From assembly GCA_003553905.1 (NCBI GenBank), contig PWEA01000009.1:1-46927 (forward strand): DNA of 46,927 nucleotides. Direction: 5' to 3'. Every line of letters starts with the position of its first letter. The first letter of the stretch is position 1. The DNA is from Candidatus Aenigmatarchaeota archaeon. Its GTDB lineage: Archaea > Aenigmatarchaeota > Aenigmatarchaeia > PWEA01. The notes below the pieces were generated by a model that was not told where the DNA came from, made no database searches, and saw only the letters and a program-made list of their open reading frames with translations. A program made the position numbers and the translations under genes. Of this stretch, positions 41,335-46,927 are shown one piece after another.

Positions 41335-41403
41335 AACTATATATTGTCTGCTCGTTTTAAAATATCTTGAATATAGTTCCGGTTAACTGGATCATCTGCT
41401 GCG

Positions 41404-42327
41404 ATGGTAAACAATTTTAAGCTGCAGTCCAAACTTCTATACGTAATGTTTGATAAATACAAAAAGATTTCTAGTAGACTTTTTGGAAGTTTTGCCGAAA
41501 GACTGGAAGGCAGGCTGGGAGGCCTTAAAAAGGGTCTTCAGAAAAGTGATCTTGGTATACTTTACAGGACATATATAAGTGTAATACTTTTTACAACGTT
41601 CTTGGTATTTTTGGGTTCCCTTGTTTCCGTGCCTTTTTTTATGTATATATTTCTTTCTGAAACCCTCTTTTATTCCATTTTGATGGGTACAGGAATATCT
41701 ATGCTTCTTGCTTCCTTTACCTTTCTGTTTGTTTACTACTACCCCATTCAAAAATCGAATTCAAGGGCAAAGAACATTAAGAGCAACCTTCCGTTTGCTA
41801 TAAACCACATGTCGGCTATAGCCAACTCAAAGGTACCGCCGTATGTGATTTTCAAGCTTCTGGCGCAGTTCGAAGAGTACGGGGAAGTTTCTACAGAGGC
41901 CGGGAAGGTAGTTAGAGATGTGGATGTCTTTGGCCATGACATGTCGACGGCTTTGAAGCAGGCCTCCAAGAGAACACCCTCTGAGAAGTTTAAGGACTTT
42001 CTTAGTGGACTTATATCCGTTGAAGAAACAGGGGGCAGCCTGATTGATTTTCTAGAGGTTCAGGCCGATAAAGCCATGTTTGATTACAGACAAAAGAGGA
42101 AAAGGTACCTTGATACACTTTCTACATATGCTGATTTTTATACAGCTGTACTTATAGCAGCTCCTCTTTTCCTTGTTGCTGTACTGACCACGATGAGCAT
42201 GGTGGGTGGTGAGGTACTTGGTATGGATATAAGAGATGCGATGGCCCTAGGTATCTACGGTGCTATACCGCTTATGAATACGATATTTATAGCATTTATA
42301 CATTTCACTCAGCCGGAGGTTGTATAA
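41404..42327 (+). CDS. TadC/FlaJ-like membrane platform protein 1
   Basis: 307 residues. T2SSF-type helical bundles (INHMSAIANSKVPPYVIFKL, FLSGLISVEETGGSLIDFL) and four or more membrane helices. These proteins form the inner platform of type IV pilus and archaellum machines. Met15 (41446) is an alternative start. It lies two genes ahead of a run of pilins. The matching TadA/FlaI ATPase is not in the window. Confidence 0.85.
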   Translation: MVNNFKLQSKLLYVMFDKYKKISSRLFGSFAERLEGRLGGLKKGLQKSDLGILYRTYISVILFTTFLVFLGSLVSVPFFMYIFLSETLFYSILMGTGISMLLASFTFLFVYYYPIQKSNSRAKNIKSNLPFAINHMSAIANSKVPPYVIFKLLAQFEEYGEVSTEAGKVVRDVDVFGHDMSTALKQASKRTPSEKFKDFLSGLISVEETGGSLIDFLEVQADKAMFDYRQKRKRYLDTLSTYADFYTAVLIAAPLFLVAVLTTMSMVGGEVLGMDIRDAMALGIYGAIPLMNTIFIAFIHFTQPEVV

Positions 42328-42328
42328 A

Positions 42329-43216
42329 ATGGATCTGAATTTAGATAAAGAGAGACTGATTAACTGGTTTACAAAGTCGGAGAAAAGAGAGATATCTTTA
42401 ATCATATCGCTTGTTGTCGGCATATCCATACTGATTGCTAATTTCTTGTTTCTGAAAAATATACCTGCCTTCGAGGGATACTTTCCTCTTATCAACATTA
42501 TAGGTGTGTTTGTGGCCACGGGGCCTATGATGATGATAAAGTACAACGATTACAAAAGAAAGAAGGAGATAGAAAGGAGATTCCCTTTTTTTCTTAGAAA
42601 TGTAACGGAGGGGTCCAAGGCCGGCATGACACTTCCCAAGGCATTAAAGGAAGCTGCCGAGGGTGATTATGGAGCTTTGAATCCACACACTAAGAAGATG
42701 GCATCACAAATAGACTGGGGAATACCCTTCGATGAGGTTTTGAAGAGGTTCTCAGATAGAGTGGGCAGTGATACAATAGGCAGGACGGTCACGACTATAA
42801 TAGAGGCCCATCGGTCCGGTGGAAATGTTTCTGAAGTACTTCAGGTAGTTGGTGAATCTGTGACCCAGATGGAGAGGATAAAAAAGGAAAGAAAAAGCCA
42901 CGTCTACTCGCAGATGGTGACGGGATATACCATATACTTTGTTTTCCTCGGGGTTATGATAGGACTCCAGCGATTCCTGATACCAAGTCTTACAATGGGA
43001 GGAGAACCCGGTATGACTGTAGAAGCCGGCGCGGGTTTGGATATGGAGGGACTTGTAGCCATATATGAGGATATGTTTCAAAACCTCATCATAATACAGG
43101 GCCTTTTTTCGGGACTTGCTATAGGTAAGATGTCGTCGGGATCCGTTATAGCGGGCCTCCAGCATGTATTGGTTCTTGTAGTTGTTGGATATACAGCCTT
43201 CTTTATGTTTATCTGA
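42329..43216 (+). CDS. TadC/FlaJ-like membrane platform protein 2
   Basis: 295 residues from ATG 42329, one base after the previous stop. T2SSF pattern: FFLRNVTEGSKAGMTLPKAL and IIEAHRSGGNVSEVLQVVGE, with membrane helices before and after. Paired TadB/TadC-like platforms are usual in archaeal pilus loci. Confidence 0.85.
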   Translation: MDLNLDKERLINWFTKSEKREISLIISLVVGISILIANFLFLKNIPAFEGYFPLINIIGVFVATGPMMMIKYNDYKRKKEIERRFPFFLRNVTEGSKAGMTLPKALKEAAEGDYGALNPHTKKMASQIDWGIPFDEVLKRFSDRVGSDTIGRTVTTIIEAHRSGGNVSEVLQVVGESVTQMERIKKERKSHVYSQMVTGYTIYFVFLGVMIGLQRFLIPSLTMGGEPGMTVEAGAGLDMEGLVAIYEDMFQNLIIIQGLFSGLAIGKMSSGSVIAGLQHVLVLVVVGYTAFFMFI

Positions 43217-43231
43217 GGTTATAGGGAAAAA

Positions 43232-43239
43232 TATATAAA
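43232..43239 (+). promoter_or_regulatory. TATA box of the first pilin
   Basis: TATATAAA lies 30-37 bases before ATG 43269, giving the pilin its own strong promoter after the platform genes. Confidence 0.55.
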
Positions 43240-43268
43240 AAGGAGAACTAAAGTTTAGATTGGTGGCA

Positions 43269-43784
43269 ATGATAAAGTTTAACAAGAGAGTTAAGAAAGG
43301 TATTTCACCTCTTATAGCAGCAGTTCTTCTTATAGCGTTTACCATGACGATAGCTGCTATTCTTGCAACGTGGGCGCAGACATTTGGCGAGGAACGGCTT
43401 GGGGAAGCAGGTCAAAGGGGCGCCGAGGCTGTTGACTGCCCGCAACTTAATCTCGAGGTAGATTCTGCTTCTTGGAGTAGTGATAGAGTCGAAGGTGCCG
43501 TGGTCTGGAGCTGGACACCTGGAGAAGATATAGATATTACGAGCATACGCTTTTTGATACGTCTCGAAGAAGGAGATCCTGTTTTCCTTGACGTTGATGC
43601 CCCTGAGGATGAGATGGTATCTATATCAACAGCAGACTTTGAAGTTCTAGATTCTGAGACCAGCGACGACATAGATTCTGATAATATAGAAGGACTTGAG
43701 ATGTACGTTAAATCGGATAGGTGTCCTGATGTGCAGCCAATCTATGAATGTGATGGATTCGATGGCGATGACTTCATCTGTTAG
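43269..43784 (+). CDS. Archaeal type IV pilin, class III signal
   Basis: 171 residues. The N-terminus KFNKRVKKG|ISPLIAAVLLI is a class III signal (cleavage after KKG) followed by the hydrophobic assembly helix. The mature part is acidic, with four cysteines (DCPQL, RCPD, ECDG and the final C). TTG 43260 is a less likely start; GGTGG precedes the ATG. Confidence 0.85.
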   Translation: MIKFNKRVKKGISPLIAAVLLIAFTMTIAAILATWAQTFGEERLGEAGQRGAEAVDCPQLNLEVDSASWSSDRVEGAVVWSWTPGEDIDITSIRFLIRLEEGDPVFLDVDAPEDEMVSISTADFEVLDSETSDDIDSDNIEGLEMYVKSDRCPDVQPIYECDGFDGDDFIC

Positions 43785-43819
43785 GCCAAGGTTTTTATAG
43801 GAAGCTTCCAATTTATTTT

Positions 43820-44296
43820 ATGATGAGTTCTTATCCACACGTTAAAGGTATTTCACCTATGCTTGCTTCGATAATTTTAATAGCCTTTGTAATATCTGTT
43901 GCCAGTATTATTGGTCCGTGGCTGGTGGATTTTATCGGCGAGAGCACAGAGGATGCGACCGAAAGAGGTGAGAAGGATATAGAATGTACCTATGCCGGAC
44001 TCCATGTTCGCGGTGTTACCGAGGAACAAAACGAAAACACAACACTTTCTGCCGAGGTCGAAAACGTTGGTGATATAGACCTTTCTGATTTTTGGGTAGA
44101 GTTGACATACGAGGATGCTTCTATAGAATCGATGAGGCCAGAAGGATATGAGGAAGAGCTTGTCAAGGGTAGTAGAAGAGTTTTTTCAGTCGACATCGAT
44201 ACAACGGGCGATGTAGAAAAACTAAGGGTTTTCTCTGCAGACTGTCCGACCGAGGCAAGCGATGAGATCAAAGGCATCCATTTTGATGTTGTATGA
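43820..44296 (+). CDS. Archaeal type IV pilin
   Basis: 158 residues. SSYPHVKG|ISPMLASIILI is a class III signal and helix. The mature domain is beta-rich (TTLSAEVENVGDIDLSDFWV), as in CARDB-like pilin heads. Two Mets in a row; either may start. It has its own A/T-rich promoter (TTTTTATAG near 43792). Confidence 0.85.
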   Translation: MMSSYPHVKGISPMLASIILIAFVISVASIIGPWLVDFIGESTEDATERGEKDIECTYAGLHVRGVTEEQNENTTLSAEVENVGDIDLSDFWVELTYEDASIESMRPEGYEEELVKGSRRVFSVDIDTTGDVEKLRVFSADCPTEASDEIKGIHFDVV

Positions 44297-44365
44297 TTGC
44301 AATAGTCTAAGACTGCTTTGAACCTTCCATAAGTTATTAATCATATGAGTTTTATATGTGAGAAC

Positions 44366-44872
44366 ATGAAAGGATCCAAAAAGGGAATGTCGGATTATAT
44401 ATCCCATATACTTGTACTGGTGGTAGCTATAGTTGTTCTTTCTATAATAGGATCCACCATGCATGAATTCTATGTTGACCTCACTCTCGAATCCCAGAGA
44501 TCCCAGTCGGCATCTCTTTCACGAAAGATACGTAATGGTATATTGGACATGTATTCGGAGCACAAGGGGAGTGGCATTATGCCCGACGAAGGTAAAAGCG
44601 AGGTTCTTTTTTCAGCTGTTATAGATACACCCGAACGAATCGGAAGAAGCAGTTACGATATATATCTTAATACAACGGAATCGGATTCCCCCGTCGAAAT
44701 TGTTCTGAAAACCACGAGCTTTCCAAGGGAGACCTATAGGTACGATATCTACAATATAGACGTAAACGTCACAGGGAAGGTGGCAAATCCCGAGGGTGTG
44801 AGGTTAGAATATATAAGAAAAAACCAAGGTGGCTCTGCAGAAGATTTGATAAGAATGTCAAGAGCCAACTGA
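44366..44872 (+). CDS. Pilin-like protein
   Basis: 168 residues from ATG 44366 (GTGAG before it; the ATG at 44345 adds seven residues). MKGSKKG|MSDYISHILVLVVAIVV matches a class III signal. The head domain has N-glycosylation-type sites (NTT, NVT) consistent with export. Confidence 0.75.
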   Translation: MKGSKKGMSDYISHILVLVVAIVVLSIIGSTMHEFYVDLTLESQRSQSASLSRKIRNGILDMYSEHKGSGIMPDEGKSEVLFSAVIDTPERIGRSSYDIYLNTTESDSPVEIVLKTTSFPRETYRYDIYNIDVNVTGKVANPEGVRLEYIRKNQGGSAEDLIRMSRAN

Positions 44873-44907
44873 AAAGTTATTTATTTACGGTTCTTTAATT
44901 TACACAC

Positions 44908-45726
44908 ATGCATAAAGGTATTAATCAGATAGACTTCGCTGTAGCTATATCGGTGATTATATTTTTATTTGCGTTTACGGTGAGCACTGTATCGGACTAC
45001 TATTCTATACCGATCCAGTCTATCGACAGATCAGAGCTCCGTGATCAGTCCGTGAACATGTGGGATTTGTTTTTTTTCCAAGAGGGTGTTCCGTCCGACT
45101 GGCATGTGGAAGAAGAAACCATTAGACCTAGTCTGGGTGGGAACATATGGAAGACACGGGTACATATCAAAGAGTACAACAAGACCGGTGGGAAGTACAA
45201 TATCAGTGTTCCTATAGATGTTGGTGAAGAAAACGGAGTTCCGAAGGCATGGAACGGCTCAATAAAGGCATATCATGACGGCGAGCCTCTTATGACTGAC
45301 ATAAAGAGCGAAGAAAACGGTTTCCTTGGGAGTTTTGATGTTGTTTTTGAATTGAATATAGCCGATGGAGAGGAAATGACCGTGGATGTATACTATTCAC
45401 AGGACAGGACCACTAACGCAAGCTACGGTGACCTCGAAAAATCAACAGAGGCAACGGTTAATATAACCATATTTTCAGAGAGAGGGATCGAGTCTGTATC
45501 TGGTCACAAGACAGATGCAATCAAGGAAATAGAAACCTCCGATATAAGGGGTATGTACGGACACGTCCCAAGATTTAACGTATCTTTTGACAGTTCCGAC
45601 AGAGATTTTTCACATGGAGAAAGAGTTCCAGAAGAGGTCTCCACAGAGAGATATTCAAGAAGAATACTGTATCAAAATAAAGCAGGATACATAGAGATAG
45701 TGGATCCAGAGGTGGTAGTGTGGTAA
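44908..45726 (+). CDS. Large pilin-like protein
   Basis: 272 residues. MHKG|INQIDFAVAISVIIFLF is a short class III signal and helix; the ~240-residue beta-rich head is large for a pilin and holds several N-x-S/T sites. It may be a tip or minor pilin (inferred). Overlaps the next gene by seven bases. Confidence 0.75.
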   Translation: MHKGINQIDFAVAISVIIFLFAFTVSTVSDYYSIPIQSIDRSELRDQSVNMWDLFFFQEGVPSDWHVEEETIRPSLGGNIWKTRVHIKEYNKTGGKYNISVPIDVGEENGVPKAWNGSIKAYHDGEPLMTDIKSEENGFLGSFDVVFELNIADGEEMTVDVYYSQDRTTNASYGDLEKSTEATVNITIFSERGIESVSGHKTDAIKEIETSDIRGMYGHVPRFNVSFDSSDRDFSHGERVPEEVSTERYSRRILYQNKAGYIEIVDPEVVVW

Positions 45727-46121
45727 GGAATACAGGAAAGGGTGCTTTGCTCACAATGGAGGCATTTATAGCAGCGATGTTGGTACTTATTACAGTGTTT
45801 TTCCTTTACTCTGATCCGGTTGGTTCACCCTCTTTCAATGAAGACGAAATCGGCAGGAGGCTTGATAACTGTTTGGTCGAACTTGATATTTCATCCGATA
45901 TACGTGATCTATCAAATATAGATGAAGAAAGTCCCTTTGAACAAGAGTTTTCGGAATGTCTTCCCATAGGAGTAGAGCATGAGGTTGTAGTCTGTGATGA
46001 GTATGGATGTGACGAGTTCGATCCACCAGAGGATAGAGCCGTCGTCGGTTCGAGATACTTTGTTGGAGGGCCTTCTGAGGACTTTCCAAAAAAGATAGTC
46101 GTCTATGGGTGGTCAGTCTGA
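45720..46121 (+). CDS. Minor pilin-like protein
   Basis: 133 residues, GTG start inside the end of the previous gene. NTGKGALLTMEAFIAAMLVL has the Glu-containing helix start seen in type IV pilins (GxxxxxE). Four cysteines in the head (NCL, ECL, VCDEYGCDE). Confidence 0.7.
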   Translation: MVRNTGKGALLTMEAFIAAMLVLITVFFLYSDPVGSPSFNEDEIGRRLDNCLVELDISSDIRDLSNIDEESPFEQEFSECLPIGVEHEVVVCDEYGCDEFDPPEDRAVVGSRYFVGGPSEDFPKKIVVYGWSV

Positions 46122-46744
46122 AACAGATATTAGATTCAAAGGGCCAGATAATCCTTATAATAGGGATAGTTATGGCCCTATCTCTTTACCTTATAGCCTT
46201 TAGTACAGACTTTGAAACAGCTTTTAGAAGTGAAGAACTTCGTGGTACCGACGGAAGCCTTGTCCTGAACAATGTTAACAACGAGATCAGAGAAACCTAC
46301 GGTTCGGCTGTTAGGAACGATCCAAGTTACAGTAATATCAATCTCAGGCTAAATGATTTTATCGGTTTTGTTAGGGATGAGTCCGATGGGAGGTATATTA
46401 GAATACTTTTGTCTGTTGCTGTTCATAACAGTACTCACATCGAAGCAGGAGTCCACAACTATCTTGATACGGCTTTGGAGGAAGTTGAAATAAACGGATA
46501 TACATGCTCGGATTTTCTTGAGCACGGTAGTGGATGTTCTGTGGAGTTTGAGGACGACGGCGACGAATATACTGTTACTGTTTCCTATGTGAACACCGGA
46601 ACCACAAAAAGCTACACAAAGAGTTACGATGGTAGAGTAGGAGACGGGGGCAAACATACTTCGATATTTTATCGCACCGAGTTAGAGATAGATAATATGG
46701 AAGTTGTCGGTGAGGATAACGCGTGGTCAAAATCCGTCCAATGA
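46109..46744 (+). CDS. Minor pilin-like protein
   Basis: 211 residues, GTG start at 46109 overlapping the previous gene by 13 bases. DSKGQIILIIGIVMALSLYL resembles a prepilin leader and helix without a classical cleavage context. The head has one Cys pair (TCSDFLEHGSGC). Co-translated with the two preceding genes. Confidence 0.7.
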   Translation: MVSLKQILDSKGQIILIIGIVMALSLYLIAFSTDFETAFRSEELRGTDGSLVLNNVNNEIRETYGSAVRNDPSYSNINLRLNDFIGFVRDESDGRYIRILLSVAVHNSTHIEAGVHNYLDTALEEVEINGYTCSDFLEHGSGCSVEFEDDGDEYTVTVSYVNTGTTKSYTKSYDGRVGDGGKHTSIFYRTELEIDNMEVVGEDNAWSKSVQ

Positions 46745-46791
46745 CCTTCAGATGATCAACATTTAAGTAATATGGAAAGTTAATGTGTACT

Positions 46792-46927
46792 ATGGATAAA
46801 GGCATATCTCCACTGGTTGCTGCCGTAGTTCTAATAGCATTTGTCGTTGCTATAGCAGCCATAACCTCAGGATTCTTCACCGACCTCACCGCAGACTGGG
46901 GTGAGGACGTTGAAAGAAGGGGAGCAA
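46792..46927 (+). CDS. Archaeal type IV pilin (3' end outside window)
   Basis: MDKG|ISPLVAAVVLIAFVVAIA is a clear class III signal and helix; 45 residues are visible before the window ends. An ATTTAAGTA box at 46761-46769 is at leaderless distance from the ATG. Confidence 0.85.
   Translation, partial: MDKGISPLVAAVVLIAFVVAIAAITSGFFTDLTADWGEDVERRGA

Noticed and set aside
42752-43345. 197-codon reverse frame opposite the second platform protein and the first pilin start
   Set aside because: Covers a promoter and a pilin signal on the other strand; no membrane or domain pattern of its own.
1-46927. CRISPR array, insertion sequence or integrase
   Set aside because: No regularly spaced repeats and no transposase or recombinase motifs were seen on either strand.

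Overview
The window is a chromosomal segment of an archaeon. The evidence is direct: GatD/GatE amidotransferase, HerA, NurA, Mre11, Rad50 and Nre, a ubiquitin-like sulfur carrier beside a TtuA/Ncs6-type thiolase, class III (archaellin/pilin) signal peptides, and TATA boxes about 25 bases before many start codons, which points to leaderless transcripts. Base composition is AT-rich, with AGA/AGG arginine and ATA isoleucine codons common. Many proteins are rich in Asp and Glu but keep plenty of Lys, so a mild salt adaptation is possible. A euryarchaeal-type lineage fits best; I cannot name the species.

Layout. 1-3600: end of a large GLUG/InlB-repeat surface protein, then a reverse-strand zinc-finger membrane protein, OB-fold protein and Nre operon, and small proteins. 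3663-20197 is a DNA-repair island: NurA, two metallophosphoesterases, MazG, an AddB-like nuclease with an AddA-like helicase-nuclease, HerA, and a Mre11-NYN-Rad50 operon. Between these lie a chimeric phosphoesterase/CYTH gene made from a duplicated gene start, a small gene bracketed by 15-bp inverted repeats, and a metallothionein-like peptide divergent from a cysteine-rich HxlR regulator.

20258-30226: a proline tRNA interrupted in its D-loop, a two-cluster ferredoxin of the DUF362 type behind a perfect palindrome, a bacterial-type MetRS, small zinc and membrane proteins, a GbsR-like and an Lrp-like regulator, an archaetidylserine-synthase-like enzyme, a sulfur-carrier/HD/thiolase operon, and an adenosine-type deaminase.

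30366-41334: a secreted PKD/CARDB membrane protein; a full-length methylthiotransferase-like protein that lacks the radical-SAM cysteines; a structured leader followed by a tightly coupled operon of an Asp/Glu racemase, two ATP-grasp ligases and an S66 LD-carboxypeptidase-like protein; then gatD-gatE with a small membrane protein. 41404-46927: two TadC/FlaJ-like membrane platform proteins followed by at least four clear pilins and three more pilin-like proteins, running off the window.

The best candidates for an undescribed system are the racemase/double ATP-grasp/S66 operon (34023-37825), the degenerate methylthiotransferase just before it, the NYN protein inside the Mre11-Rad50 operon, and the alternating-cysteine peptide with its regulator. 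No CRISPR array, transposase or rRNA gene was seen.
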